Positions 23,049 to 33,465 of a stretch of 64,000 nucleotides of DNA are shown here, piece by piece; within the stretch, counting starts at the first letter, position 1, and each line of letters opens with the position of its first letter. The translations under genes were made by a program, and so were the position numbers. The DNA lies in assembly GCA_013286305.1 (NCBI GenBank), contig JABDFW010000004.1, positions 1-64,000 of the forward strand, read 5' to 3'. The notes under the pieces were generated by a model that was not told the origin of the DNA, did no database searches, and was given only the letters and a program-made list of their open reading frames with translations. The DNA comes from Bacteroidota bacterium. Its GTDB lineage: Bacteria; Bacteroidota; Bacteroidia; Chitinophagales; Chitinophagaceae.

Positions 23049-26000
23049 ATGAGTTTTAACCGGTGTTTCACCTTCATATTATTATTGCTTGCCCTTTCAT
23101 CAAAATCGCAACGGCAGAACCTCAAATTTGAGCATCTTAGCACTGCTAACGGCCTTTCTCACAGCAATGTATTGGCTATTTTGCAGGATAAGCGTGGTTA
23201 CATGTGGTTTGCTACGCGCGACGGTTTAAACAAATACGACGGCTATAATTTTACCGTGTACAGAAACAATCCTGATGATATTTACAGCCTTAGCGGCGAC
23301 TATGTAATTGGCATGGCCATGGACAGTTCCGGAACTTTATGGCTGGGCACAGTTGGTGGAGGGCTTGACAGTTTTAACAGGCAAAAAAACAGGTTTGTAA
23401 GTTTCAGGCATGATAACAAAAACCCTGCAAGCATTTCAAGTGATTATATTAACTGCCTTTTGGCAGACAGCAGGGGAGATCTTTGGATTGGCACAGAAGG
23501 AGGGGGTGTTGATAAATTTGACCATGTTAAAAAAACATTTACCCATTACCGCAACAAACCCGGTGATGCAAATAGCCTTAGTGACGATTTTATAAGAAGC
23601 ATTTATGAAGATAAGGAGCATAATATCTGGGTAGGCACAATTAATAACGGGCTAAGCGTGCTTAACACTAATACCGGCACATTTACCCGTTATGTAAACA
23701 ATTACAACGATGCCTCTTCATTAAGCTATAACGATGTGCGTTGTATTTATGAAGACAGCCGTAAACAATTATGGGTAGGCACAAACGGTGGTGGCCTTAA
23801 TTTACTGAACCGGAAAACAGGAACATTCTCACACTTTGTAAACGATCCGCGCAATAATAACAGTTTGTCAGGAGACGCGGTTTTTGATATTTGGGAAGAT
23901 GATAAAGCAAATTTGTGGTTGGGTACCGAAAATGGCGGCCTTTGCATTTATAATCCTGTAACGGGTATTTTTAATACTTACCTGCATGACGACATAGATT
24001 ATAATTCAATAAGCAATAATTCCATTTACCATTTCTGCAGAGATACCAAGGGCAATATATGGATGGGCACTTTTTCAGGTGGCGTTGATTTTATTAATAT
24101 AGACAACAACAATTTTGAACATTACCGCCAAAGTTCGCTGCAGTCGGGCCTTAGCAGTAATAAAGTATTGTGTATATATGAAGATAATAAGCAAAATATA
24201 TGGGTAGGCACCGACGGTGGCGGCTTGAATATGCTTGATGTAAAAACAGGCCTGTTTACCCATTATATGCATAAAGAAGGTAGTAATAACAGTATTTGCG
24301 GCAATTATGTATTGCATGTAACGCAGGATAGCAAAGGCAATTATTGGATAGGTACCTGGGGCGATGGGTTAACTGTTTTTAACAAAGAAAAAAACACCTG
24401 GGCACACTATAAAAACAATACCGCCGATACGGGAAGCTTAAGCAGTAATAATGCATGGTCAATTTATGAGGACAGGGAAAAAAATATATGGATAGGTACC
24501 ATTGGCGGCGGGCTTAATCTCTATAACCCTAAAACAGGAAAATTCACCCACTACCTGTCTGATGAAAAAGATCCTAACAGTATTGGCAACAATAAAGTAC
24601 GCACTGTATTTGAAGACAGTAAAGGCAGGCTTTGGCTTGGCACTGAAGCAGGAGGGTTAAATTTGTTTGACAGGGCACATAACAAATTTATACGTTACCT
24701 GCACGATGATAATGCAAACAGTATTTCTGATAACAGCGTAGAAACTGTTTTTGAAGACCATAATGGCAATTTATGGTTAGGCACGGCAAGCGGATTGGAT
24801 TGTTTTAACCCCGAAACCAATAAGTTTATTGTTTATACAACAAAAGATGGGCTGCCCAACAATGTTATATATGGTATTTTACAGGATGATAACAATAATT
24901 TGTGGGTAAGTACCAACATGGGGATCTCAAAATTAAATTTACTCACCCGCAAATTTGAGAATTTTACCGTTGCCGATGGCTTGCAGGGTAATGAGTTTAA
25001 AGAGATGGCTTACTGCAAAAGCCAATCGGGGGCAATGTATTTTGGCGGCAATAATGGCTTTAATGTTTTTTCCCCGAACAAAATAAAAAGGGTTCCTTTT
25101 GACCCCCCGCTTGTATTTACTGCCTTCGAAATATTTAATCAGCCTGTTCCTGTTGCCGACAGTTCAAATGCCTCATCTCCTTTAACAAAAGATATTTCTG
25201 AAACAAAAAACATAACACTGTCGTATAAGCAATCTGTTATTTCATTTGAGTTTGCATCGTTGAATTTTAGCCCTGTCAATAAAAAACAGTACGTATATAA
25301 ACTGGAGGGGTTTGATGAGAACTGGAATAATATTGGCACAAAACGCCTGGTTACTTATACAAACCTTAACCCGGCAAAATATACATTAAGGGTACGCGGA
25401 CTAAATAATCAAGGCCAGTGGTCAACCGAAAAAGAACTTGTTCTTGGTATAGCTATCACACCCCCCTTTTGGCAAACCTGGTGGTTTAGGGTGTTGGCAG
25501 TATTGGCAGTTATAGCCATAGCAACAACTTTTTTCAGGATGCGTATAAGAATGGTACAACGCCAAAAAGAGCACCTGGAAGAACAGGTGAGCGAGCGCAC
25601 ACTGCAACTGGCACATTCAATAGAGCAGGAAAGAACTGCCCGCCGTAATGAAGAAAATGCAAGGCTTGAAGCCGAACAGGCAAACAGGGCTAAAAGCGTA
25701 TTTCTGGCAACGATGAGCCATGAGATACGCACGCCTTTAAACGGCGTTATCGGCATGTCGTCTTTATTGTCAGAAACAGAGTTAACAGGTGAGCAGGAAG
25801 ATTTTGCCAGTACCATAAAAAGTTGCGGGGAAAGCCTGATGTCGGTAATAAATGACATCCTGGATTTTTCGAAGATAGAATCGGGCAATATGGAAATTGA
25901 ACACACAGACTTTGACCTTCGCGCCTGTATTGAAGAAGTACTGGATGTGTTTGCCGGCAGCTCAGCAAAAACCGAAATAGACCTTGTATATCAGATAGAC

Positions 26001-27245
26001 CATAACGTTCCTTCACAGATAATAGGGGATATGCACAGGATGCGCCAGGTATTGATGAACCTGGTGGGCAATGCAATTAAATTTACCAATAAGGGCGAAA
26101 TTTTTGTAGGCGTACACCTTTCCAAATCACCGGATCCATCTCAATTGAACCTGGTGTTCGAAGTACGCGATACCGGCATAGGCATACCGGCGGATAAGCT
26201 TAACCGCCTGTTTAAAGCGTTTTCGCAGGTTGACTCTTCAACAACGCGCAAATACGGCGGAACAGGCCTTGGATTGGCTATTTGCGAAAAGCTGGTAAAA
26301 TTAATGGGAGGAAATATTTATGTTGCCAGCCAGTTAGGAACAGGAACAACATTTTCTTTCAATATCATTACAGAACCAAGCAGCCAGCCCCAAATAAAAT
26401 ATGTACACTACAATAATGTAGACCTGGAAGATAAAAAAGTGCTGGTGGTGGATGATAATTCTACCAACAGGCGTATTCTCTACACACAACTTGAACAATG
26501 GAAGCTCAATCCAGTTCTTTCTGCTTCAGGCACTGAGGCGCTTGAAGCCTTATCGTCAGGCACCAGGTTCGATTTCGTAATTACTGATATGCATATGCCC
26601 GAAATGGATGGCATACAGTTAACAAAGCTGATAAAACAAAAGCATCCGTTGTTACCTGTTATTTTATTAAGCTCCATTGGCGACGAACATTCCCGTAAAT
26701 ACCCCGACTTGTTTAGCGCGGTGCTTAATAAACCCATTAAGCAGCATGCATTGTATAAATGTATTGTGCAGGTATTAAAATCAAAAGAAAAGCCGGTTGC
26801 TGGAGCCGGGGTGGCGGCAACAAAAATGCCGGCTGTAAACCTCGCGCAAAAATATCCGCTTGAAATACTTATTGCCGAGGATAATTTAATTAACCAGAAG
26901 CTGATAATACATGTACTTAGTAAATTAGGATATACGCCTGTTATAGCGGCAAACGGCCAGGAAGTGCTGGAAAAAGTGGTACAAAGCTTATTTGATGTAA
27001 TTTTCATGGATGTGCAGATGCCCGAAATTGACGGGCTGGAAGCAACGTGCATTATTCGCAAGCAACAGGCGCAACAACCCGTAATTATTGCCATGACAGC
27101 CAACGCCACAAAAGAAGACCGCCAGGAGTGCCTTGATGCGGGCATGGATGATTATATAAGCAAGCCGATACAATTAGATAAACTGATAAGCATGCTTGAA
27201 AAATGGGCTAAACAACGAAGCGAATATATTGAAGAATTTGATTAA
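23049..27245 (+). CDS. hybrid two-component sensor: periplasmic propeller, Y_Y_Y, kinase and two receivers
   Basis: A signal peptide (start [18 protein letters not shown] at 23049; the track uses a TTG 21 bases earlier) leads to a large two-component propeller with repeats such as [11 protein letters not shown] and [14 protein letters not shown] (to about residue 690). It is followed by a Y_Y_Y domain ([34 protein letters not shown]), one membrane helix ([19 protein letters not shown]), a HisKA domain with [13 protein letters not shown], a HATPase ([18 protein letters not shown]) and two receivers ([10 protein letters not shown] with [21 protein letters not shown] with [11 protein letters not shown]). 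Such hybrids usually sense glycans and end in an AraC-type DNA-binding domain, which is absent here; output must go through another protein. The beta-helix gene upstream is a plausible target. Confidence 0.92.
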   Translation: MSFNRCFTFILLLLALSSKSQRQNLKFEHLSTANGLSHSNVLAILQDKRGYMWFATRDGLNKYDGYNFTVYRNNPDDIYSLSGDYVIGMAMDSSGTLWLGTVGGGLDSFNRQKNRFVSFRHDNKNPASISSDYINCLLADSRGDLWIGTEGGGVDKFDHVKKTFTHYRNKPGDANSLSDDFIRSIYEDKEHNIWVGTINNGLSVLNTNTGTFTRYVNNYNDASSLSYNDVRCIYEDSRKQLWVGTNGGGLNLLNRKTGTFSHFVNDPRNNNSLSGDAVFDIWEDDKANLWLGTENGGLCIYNPVTGIFNTYLHDDIDYNSISNNSIYHFCRDTKGNIWMGTFSGGVDFINIDNNNFEHYRQSSLQSGLSSNKVLCIYEDNKQNIWVGTDGGGLNMLDVKTGLFTHYMHKEGSNNSICGNYVLHVTQDSKGNYWIGTWGDGLTVFNKEKNTWAHYKNNTADTGSLSSNNAWSIYEDREKNIWIGTIGGGLNLYNPKTGKFTHYLSDEKDPNSIGNNKVRTVFEDSKGRLWLGTEAGGLNLFDRAHNKFIRYLHDDNANSISDNSVETVFEDHNGNLWLGTASGLDCFNPETNKFIVYTTKDGLPNNVIYGILQDDNNNLWVSTNMGISKLNLLTRKFENFTVADGLQGNEFKEMAYCKSQSGAMYFGGNNGFNVFSPNKIKRVPFDPPLVFTAFEIFNQPVPVADSSNASSPLTKDISETKNITLSYKQSVISFEFASLNFSPVNKKQYVYKLEGFDENWNNIGTKRLVTYTNLNPAKYTLRVRGLNNQGQWSTEKELVLGIAITPPFWQTWWFRVLAVLAVIAIATTFFRMRIRMVQRQKEHLEEQVSERTLQLAHSIEQERTARRNEENARLEAEQANRAKSVFLATMSHEIRTPLNGVIGMSSLLSETELTGEQEDFASTIKSCGESLMSVINDILDFSKIESGNMEIEHTDFDLRACIEEVLDVFAGSSAKTEIDLVYQIDHNVPSQIIGDMHRMRQVLMNLVGNAIKFTNKGEIFVGVHLSKSPDPSQLNLVFEVRDTGIGIPADKLNRLFKAFSQVDSSTTRKYGGTGLGLAICEKLVKLMGGNIYVASQLGTGTTFSFNIITEPSSQPQIKYVHYNNVDLEDKKVLVVDDNSTNRRILYTQLEQWKLNPVLSASGTEALEALSSGTRFDFVITDMHMPEMDGIQLTKLIKQKHPLLPVILLSSIGDEHSRKYPDLFSAVLNKPIKQHALYKCIVQVLKSKEKPVAGAGVAATKMPAVNLAQKYPLEILIAEDNLINQKLIIHVLSKLGYTPVIAANGQEVLEKVVQSLFDVIFMDVQMPEIDGLEATCIIRKQQAQQPVIIAMTANATKEDRQECLDAGMDDYISKPIQLDKLISMLEKWAKQRSEYIEEFD

Positions 27246-27693
27246 TGGTTTCCCGGTGTTATTGTTAGCCGCCCGGCCTTAAGCGTTCACAAGACAGAAG
27301 CAACATGGTTCTTCGCATTGCTAAAAATATTTAAAGGGTACATGCCGGATCGTCATGCACAGGCAGGCCACTCGCGTTGCTAAAAATGTTTAAAGAGTAA
27401 ATGCCGGATCGTCATGCCTTCGAAGGAAGGCATCTCAACAAATTGAACGAGTTCGGTGAAAAAAGAGTTTTCATAAATAAGATGCTTGTTTAAATTTATA
27501 GATGCCTACGAAGGCAGGACGTCACCTCACGGTTTTGGCAGAACGTGGACAATTGTGATCTCCCAAACAAGTGTTGCTGCCTGATCAATAACACTTCTTT
27601 GTTTTATGCTCCGTCCCTTCAACATTCAAAATTCCTTGTTCCTTGTTCGATATTCACTCCCTGTTATTGTTGGTCACCCCTGTTACAACCCCC
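27246..27693. repeat. intergenic with palindromic and tandem-unit repeats
   Basis: It holds several ATGCC...GGCAT palindromes (for example CATGCCTTCGAAGGAAGGCATC at about 27415 and GATGCCTACGAAGGCAGG at about 27501), a direct repeat GCCGGATCGTCATGC (27343 and 27402), a copy of the 70-bp-array unit (27614-27655, preceded by TTCTTTGTTTTATGC as near 5460) and TGTTATTGTTGGTCACC near 27662. No gene was found. Confidence 0.7.
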
Positions 27694-28467
27694 CTACTCA
27701 TAAATACTCGCAGCCGTTTTTTCAGCAATACTTTTTGGCGCCAGCCATGCCAGCGCCGCTCCCAGCTTGTTAATAAAGCCGGTAATAACTTCAGTTTTGC
27801 GGGCAAACATTTTTTCTACCGCAATTGCTGCAACCTCCTCCGGTTTCATGTTTAATTTTTCTGCCGCCTTTTTGCCTTTTGCGCCAACATTCGCCCGGTT
27901 AGGGAAATCAGTATCCGTAGCGCCGGGGGAGATACAGGTAACAGAAACGGTTGTCTTTTTAAGCTCGTAATGCAAAGCCCTTGAAAAACTTACCACAAAT
28001 GATTTGGTGGCTGCATAAACGCTTAAATAAGGCACGGCCTGGTAAGCTGCAGAGCTGGCGATGTTTAAAATGTATGCCTGCGGTTGCTCTTTTAGTAAAG
28101 AAAGAAATAAAGAAGTCATCTCCACAAGTGCAAGCATGTTTACCCGCATCATATCCGCATGTTCTTTGGCAGAATATTTTTCAAATGAGCCGCTTAACCC
28201 GTAGCCTGCATTATTTACTAATATATTAACCGGGTAATTATTGGCGGTGCACCAATGTAAAATATTTTCGGGCGCATTTGTGAGTGACAGGTCGGCAACA
28301 AAATAATATGCTTTAACACCAAATTGCGCCCGCAGTGTACTGCACAACTCTTTAAGTAACATTTCGCTCCTCGCAACAAGCAGAACATCTGTTTTACGTT
28401 TAGCTAGCTCAAAAGCAATATTCTTTCCTATCCCTTTACTGGCGCCTGTAATTAATGCAAATGACAT
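27694..28467 (-). CDS. short-chain dehydrogenase/reductase
   Basis: This classical SDR has 257 residues: the cofactor loop TGASKGIG at residues 8 to 15, ARS at the end of beta-2 suggesting NADP preference, NNAGYG, the catalytic Ser in NIASSAAY and YAATK in the Tyr-x3-Lys motif. The C-terminal tail (FINKLGAALAWLAPKSIAEK) resembles DltE/YqjQ-type oxidoreductases. The substrate is unknown. The gene is separated from the upstream dioxygenase gene on the same strand by a terminator. Confidence 0.87.
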   Translation of the reverse strand: MSFALITGASKGIGKNIAFELAKRKTDVLLVARSEMLLKELCSTLRAQFGVKAYYFVADLSLTNAPENILHWCTANNYPVNILVNNAGYGLSGSFEKYSAKEHADMMRVNMLALVEMTSLFLSLLKEQPQAYILNIASSAAYQAVPYLSVYAATKSFVVSFSRALHYELKKTTVSVTCISPGATDTDFPNRANVGAKGKKAAEKLNMKPEEVAAIAVEKMFARKTEVITGFINKLGAALAWLAPKSIAEKTAASIYE

Positions 28468-28483
28468 GAATGATGTTTAAGAT

Positions 28484-28511
28484 AAAAAAGGCCGCACAAT
28501 CAGCGCGGCCC
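28484..28511 (-). terminator. terminator downstream of the PhyH-like gene
   Basis: On the minus strand, GGCCGC...GCGGCC with a 9-base loop is followed by a run of six T. It lies between the dioxygenase stop and the SDR start. Confidence 0.75.
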
Positions 28512-28535
28512 CAAATATACTTTTTACTAAGGTTA

Positions 28536-29351
28536 TTAACGGTTAACTTTTGAGGCAAATTTATGATAGAAAGGTGTTTTGCTGTCCTCAGTCTTTGGTT
28601 TGTATTTGCCGGTTATTATTGGTATGTACATTACCCTTCTGCGGCTTTTTTCCCCATAATTTGGTGACTGTTGCACACGGTGCCATAGCCTTCCGTCATG
28701 CACTGACAGGTCGCCGGCAAACATATCAAAACCCGCTTCGCGTTTGTCGGAATTATTATCAACAAAATATTTTTTGGCAAATAATAGCTTTAATACACCC
28801 TGTTTATGTGTGCCGGGAATAATTCTAAGGCCGCCGTTTTCAAAGGGGCAATTATCTAAGTGAATACCAACATTAAGCATAGGCATAATCTTTTGCCCTA
28901 AAAAAATATCCCGTGGGGCGTCGGTGTGCCACCCCATTTGCGAAAAAGCGCTGTTAGGGGTACGCACATAATTATTCATCACCAAACCATCTTTCTCATT
29001 TTCACCTATCCTTCCTTCGTATGGTTTAAGAAATTCGGTTAACATTTGCAACCGGGGGTCTTGTAAAAGCTGGTGTAATACAGGGCTGTAGAGCGAGAGA
29101 AAGCATAAACGCTGAATTGTTAAATTACCATTTTCGTCTTTGCCGTATTTAAGCGGTGTGCCATTTACTTTTTCCCTGCCTTCCTCAATCCATTGCTTTT
29201 CAATTTTTGTCGCCTCACTTAAAAATATTTTAGCAGTTTCCGGGGTAACAAAATTTCTGAAGACTATTACACCATTTTTGTCAAAATAATGCAACTGCTC
29301 TTCAGTTAACTTTTCACCCAATGTAAAAACGGGTTCTGTTATTTTTTTCAT
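28536..29351 (-). CDS. phytanoyl-CoA dioxygenase-family protein
   Basis: Fe(II)/2-oxoglutarate oxygenases of the PhyH family hydroxylate small molecules. The 271-residue protein has LTEEQLHYFDKNGVIVFRNF at the start, the metal motif WHTDAP, then GLRIIPGTHKQGV, then a second His in DGRLWHRV followed by SRRVMYIPI with the 2-oxoglutarate-binding Arg. All expected positions are present, so it is probably active; the substrate is unknown. It stands alone on the minus strand. Confidence 0.85.
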   Translation of the reverse strand: MKKITEPVFTLGEKLTEEQLHYFDKNGVIVFRNFVTPETAKIFLSEATKIEKQWIEEGREKVNGTPLKYGKDENGNLTIQRLCFLSLYSPVLHQLLQDPRLQMLTEFLKPYEGRIGENEKDGLVMNNYVRTPNSAFSQMGWHTDAPRDIFLGQKIMPMLNVGIHLDNCPFENGGLRIIPGTHKQGVLKLLFAKKYFVDNNSDKREAGFDMFAGDLSVHDGRLWHRVQQSPNYGEKSRRRVMYIPIITGKYKPKTEDSKTPFYHKFASKVNR

Positions 29352-30043
29352 ATAATCCTGTTAGGGGACTGGGAGGTTTCTTTTATTTAATAAAACTAAC
29401 TGTTAACGCCAATATTACAAAATTGTAAATTTTAAAGGAATAATATTTATTTTTTTCCTTTTTTAAATGAAACTTAATGTTTTAAGTATGATATAAGTTT
29501 AATATTTACGGTTATAAAAATACTGATATTGGTAAAGACCGCCTGTATTATTTTTTTGTACTGCCCTTTTTGTATGATGGCTTAGCCGGCAAACATCCCT
29601 CAAAAATAAAAATTATTTAGTATTTGCCCACAACATGGCTGTTGATACCCGGCCAAAGGCACAGGTGCGGCAGGGCTAAAATATTTACAAGGGTACTACT
29701 ATGCTTTTTATAACCATATCCTGCTGCCAAACACAAATAAACCCGTTATTATTAACTGATCTTTGCATGGGCAAAACTCCTTTACCTAACCCTTTTTGTT
29801 CCATCCGGTAAAACATTTTTTAGCTGCATAACCCTTAATTTTTTACCAGGGATGTAAATGTATAAACATTACGGCAGAGGGGGTGTTAAAGATAGGGTTT
29901 ATCATCCCCTTGTTTTTTTGCACAAACCCTCCTGGCACAAAAAAATAAGTAAAAAAGTCATTTCAATACAAAAAGTTAATCCTGTTCTATTTTACCGGTA
30001 AGCATCTGGCTATGTTTACTTTTTTGCGTAATACAAATAAATA
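29352..30043. other. long AT-rich divergent intergenic region
   Basis: These 690 bases lie between two divergent genes. I see no ORF, tRNA or copy of the repeat families. Short features only: a GGGTTTATCATCCCC-type stretch near 29895 and T-rich blocks. Promoters for both flanking genes are expected here. An unrecognised small RNA is possible but nothing supports one. Confidence 0.5.
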
Positions 30044-31231
30044 ATGGCTGCCATGGCTGCAAACGTTTTACCTGTTTATACTTTACGGCAATTGATCCTG
30101 TATTTTTTAAAACTTGGGTACAGCGGTTTTGGCGGCCCTGTTGCATTGGTAGGATATATGCACCGCGACCTTGTTGAAAAGCGTGGCTGGATAACCGAAG
30201 AAGATTACAAGGAAGGCCTTGCCCTGGCACAGCTTGCCCCGGGGCCATTGGCGGCCCAGTTATGCATTTACTTAGGTTTTGTTCATTACAGGATTTTAGG
30301 GGCTACATTGGCAGGTATTGCTTTTGTATTGCCTTCTTTTATAATGGTGGTGCTTATTGGCATGGCCTATAAATTATTTGGAGGCCTGCCATGGATGCAG
30401 GCAGTGTTTTATGGAGTAGGTGCAGCAGTCATCGGTATCATTATAATGAGTTCGTATAAGCTTACGCTTAAATCAGTTAGTAAGCTCAATATAAAAGCCA
30501 TCAGCCAAAACTGGCTGTTATGGTTATTTTATGTTGCAGGGCTGATAATAACCGTTGTCACCCGGTCAGAGCAGGTATTATTCTTTGTACTGGCCGGTTT
30601 AACCTATATGATCATAAAAGCACCACCTGAATGGATGAGGGAAAGAAAAGTAATGCCGGGCATACTCCTTGTTACGGGAACTGGATTTTGGAGCTATAAG
30701 CCCGGCATTTTACCGGAGATATTAGTGTTCTTTGCCAAAGCAGGCGCATTTGTATTTGGCAGCGGATTGGCCATTGTCCCTTTCCTGCACGGCGGGGTGG
30801 TAACAGAGCATCACTGGCTTACTGAAGAGCAGTTTGTAGATGCCGTCGCCGTTGCCATGATCACGCCTGGCCCCGTGGTTATTACGGTTGGTTTTATAGG
30901 GTACCTTGTGGCAGGTTTCCCCGGTGCGTGTGTTGCATCGCTTGCTACGTTTTTGCCCTGTTATTTATTTACTGTTATTCCCGCGCCGTATTTTAAAAAG
31001 ATCGCTAAGAACATCTCTATCAAAGCTTTTGTTGATGGTATTACTGCCGCGGTTATAGGCGCCCTGGCTGGTGCTGTAATTATAATAGCTTTACGCAGTA
31101 TATATGATATTCCAACTGCATTGATCGCTGTGGCAGCTATTCTAACGCTTATATATGTAAAAAAAATTCAGGAACCTTATATCATTCTTGCGGCAGCATG
31201 TATTGGGCTTATTTTAAAATTGGTTATATAA
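30044..31231 (+). CDS. chrA: chromate transporter (ChrA, two CHR domains)
   Basis: ChrA expels chromate and lowers its toxicity. The protein is a fusion of two CHR domains. The first has LKLGYSGFGGPVALVGYMH, then WITEEDYKEGLALAQLAPGPLAAQL and a membrane half; the second has FFAKAGAFVFGSGLAIVPFL, then WLTEEQFVDAVAVAMITPGPVVITV. Both PGP motifs and the GFGGP and GSGLAIVP halves are present. It has about ten membrane helices. Two secreted-protein genes in the same direction follow after a repeat-filled gap, so they are neighbours and perhaps not one operon. Confidence 0.9.
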   Translation: MAAMAANVLPVYTLRQLILYFLKLGYSGFGGPVALVGYMHRDLVEKRGWITEEDYKEGLALAQLAPGPLAAQLCIYLGFVHYRILGATLAGIAFVLPSFIMVVLIGMAYKLFGGLPWMQAVFYGVGAAVIGIIIMSSYKLTLKSVSKLNIKAISQNWLLWLFYVAGLIITVVTRSEQVLFFVLAGLTYMIIKAPPEWMRERKVMPGILLVTGTGFWSYKPGILPEILVFFAKAGAFVFGSGLAIVPFLHGGVVTEHHWLTEEQFVDAVAVAMITPGPVVITVGFIGYLVAGFPGACVASLATFLPCYLFTVIPAPYFKKIAKNISIKAFVDGITAAVIGALAGAVIIIALRSIYDIPTALIAVAAILTLIYVKKIQEPYIILAAACIGLILKLVI

Positions 31232-31572
31232 CGTGGGTTCGGGATAAGCTATTATAATTCTTTAAGCTATTAGGATTAAACTTTTAAAGTTCCAGAGGAA
31301 CCTAATATTGGTAGAAAAAATAATTTAATGTCATGCCGTGCCGTCAGGTACGGCATATTTAAAAAAAATATGAAATTGAATTTGATGAGCGGTATATTTT
31401 CCATGATGTTCTATAAGAAGATATTGCTTGCCTACGGCACGCTGTGAAATGTGGGTTTTATTTCTACCAATATTTTGTTCCTGACGGAACATTGCCCGGT
31501 TACATATTTGCACACTTATTTTAAAACTTGTTATATAGATTAGATATTATTCAAACCTCCAAAAAAGTAAAT
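31232..31572. repeat. intergenic with a 200-bp imperfect inverted-repeat element
   Basis: About 35 bases at 31289-31323 (GTTCC...GGAACC...ATATTGGTAGAAA) are imperfectly complementary to 31456-31490 (TTTCTACCAATATT...GTTCCTGACGGAAC). Between them are TGCCGTGCCGTCAGGTACGGCA (31333-31356) and GCCTACGGCAC (31430). It is similar in style to the other hairpin repeats of the window. No gene lies here. Confidence 0.65.
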
Positions 31573-32439
31573 ATGAACCTCCAAAGAAAATTGTTGCTTG
31601 CCTTGTTACCGGCCTTTATTATTAATGGCAGTTTTGCACAAGTGGATTCTACCGGCCTTAATACAGTATTCGGTAAAAAGGGAACAGTTACAGGAAATGT
31701 GTACAAGATCACTTTTCCGCGTTACGACCTTAAAGTAAAAGTAAACGGTTTTCCTGTAGCGCCTGGCCTTGCATTAGGCTCATGGATTGGTTTTTATACA
31801 ACGGGCACCCAAACAATGATGATGGGCGATCTTGTTCTGCTTGATTCCGAAGTAGCACCTGTGGTTAACAAACTAGTTGCTTCCGGCTTAAAAATAACCG
31901 CTATCCATAACCACCTGGTTAACGAAAAACCCAATATAAAATATATTCATTTTTCCGGTGATGGTAATTCGCTGCAGCTTGCAAACAGCATCAAATCCGT
32001 GCTTGCAGTAACTGCTACACCGCTGGCCCCTCCACCGGCATCGCAGTCGCCGGCTCCTGATTGGTCAAAGGTAGAAGCAATATTAGGTACCTCCGGAAAA
32101 CACAATGGCATACTTTTACAATATAGCTTTGCAAGAAAAGAAACATTAACCGAGAGTGGCATGGAAATGCCTGCAGCCATAGGCATGGCAACAGCCATTA
32201 ATTTTCAGATGGATGGAAGCATTGCGGCAATCACCGGCGATTTTGTTTTGTTGCCGGATGAGGTAAACCAGGTTGTGAAAGCACTTACGGAAAATGGCAT
32301 AGCGGTTACGGCTATACATAACCACATGCTGTACGATAACCCGCGGTTATTCATGCTGCATTTTTGGGCGGTTGATGATCCGGCCAAACTGGCAATGGGG
32401 CTAAAGGCTGCGCTGGATAAAACAAATTCAAAAAGATGA
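31573..32439 (+). CDS. secreted DUF1259 (LppY/LpqO-like) protein
   Basis: The start at 31573 gives a signal peptide (MNLQRKLLLALLPAFIINGSFA); the 15 extra residues of the track ORF are dropped. The mature protein is two copies of the DUF1259 unit. In each: VYKITFPRYDLKVKVNG or ILLQYSFARKETLTESG, then WIGFYTTGTQTMMMGDLVLL or AINFQMDGSIAAITGDFVLL, then the helix ALTENGIAVTAIHNHM with a conserved HNH. The function of this domain is unknown. It overlaps the next gene by 4 bases (ATGA), so the two are translationally coupled. Confidence 0.85.
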   Translation: MNLQRKLLLALLPAFIINGSFAQVDSTGLNTVFGKKGTVTGNVYKITFPRYDLKVKVNGFPVAPGLALGSWIGFYTTGTQTMMMGDLVLLDSEVAPVVNKLVASGLKITAIHNHLVNEKPNIKYIHFSGDGNSLQLANSIKSVLAVTATPLAPPPASQSPAPDWSKVEAILGTSGKHNGILLQYSFARKETLTESGMEMPAAIGMATAINFQMDGSIAAITGDFVLLPDEVNQVVKALTENGIAVTAIHNHMLYDNPRLFMLHFWAVDDPAKLAMGLKAALDKTNSKR

Positions 32440-33446
32440 ATATTATCAACAAATGCACAAGTGTTATATGTTTTTCAATCATCATTTGTTTTGCCGGCAG
32501 TTGTAAAAGCCAGCAATCGTTCGGCGCCAGTTACCTGCAGTTAAATAAAGTTATTGCTATGCCGGGTATAAAAGGCAGGATAGACCATATGGATATTAAC
32601 CTTAAAGCCGGATTGTTGTATGTGGCCGCACTGGGCAATAATACACTGGAAGTTGTTGATATAAACAGCGGAAGAGTGCTGCATAGTATAAACGGCCTTG
32701 ACGAACCACAAGGGGTTGCTTACATCCCTGGACAGGACGAGATTTTTGTTGCGAATGGTGGCAACGGCGAGTGTTATTTTTTTAATGCTAAAACATACGA
32801 AAGGACAGGAGTAATAAAGCTTTCATCAGATGCGGATGATGTACGCTATGATGCCGCAGAAAGAAAAATATATGTGGGATATGGCGACGGCGGCATAGCC
32901 ATCATAAATGCCGCTACACACCTGCAAACAGGGGATGTAAAGCTTATGGGGCACCCTGAATCTTTTCAAATAGATAAAAAGGAAAATAAATTATACGTAA
33001 ATGTGCCGGATGATAATATGATAGTGGTGATTGACCTCGGTACTTTAAAGGTGATGAGTGAATGGAAGAGAAATACGCTCTCTGCTAATTTCCCCCTGGC
33101 AATGGATACGGCCAGCCACCTCATTTTTATTGGTTACCGGCATCCCGCAAAGCTGCAGGTGCTTAGCGCTATGGACAACGAAATGGCGTTATTAGATATG
33201 GCCGGTGACGCAGATGATCTGTATTATGATGAGAAGACAGCCGAAATATTTGTAAGCGGCGGAAGCGGTTATATAAACATGTTCAGGCGCGATAATTCAG
33301 GTGCATATAAACAAATTGCAAATATCCCTACACGCAACGGGGCAAGAACCTCGTTGCTGGTGCCTGCTTTAAACCTTTTTATACTTGCAGGGCGTGCTGG
33401 ATCGGGGAGCGATGCAAGCGTTTGGATATATAAGGTTACACCGTAA
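32436..33446 (+). CDS. YncE-like beta-propeller lipoprotein
   Basis: The lipobox FAGSC at the end of the hydrophobic N-terminus predicts a lipoprotein. The rest is a seven-bladed-type propeller of YVTN/YncE kind: GLLYVAALGNNTLEVVDI, QDEIFVANGGNGECYFFN, RKIYVGYGDGGIAIIN, NKLYVNVPDDNMIVVID, HLIFIGYRHPAKLQVL. Propellers of this kind bind partners or ligands; no enzyme activity is evident. Coupled to the DUF1259 gene, so the products probably work together in the periplasm or outer membrane. Confidence 0.82.
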   Translation: MNIINKCTSVICFSIIICFAGSCKSQQSFGASYLQLNKVIAMPGIKGRIDHMDINLKAGLLYVAALGNNTLEVVDINSGRVLHSINGLDEPQGVAYIPGQDEIFVANGGNGECYFFNAKTYERTGVIKLSSDADDVRYDAAERKIYVGYGDGGIAIINAATHLQTGDVKLMGHPESFQIDKKENKLYVNVPDDNMIVVIDLGTLKVMSEWKRNTLSANFPLAMDTASHLIFIGYRHPAKLQVLSAMDNEMALLDMAGDADDLYYDEKTAEIFVSGGSGYINMFRRDNSGAYKQIANIPTRNGARTSLLVPALNLFILAGRAGSGSDASVWIYKVTP

Positions 33447-33465
33447 AAATTGCTTTGCTTTTTTT

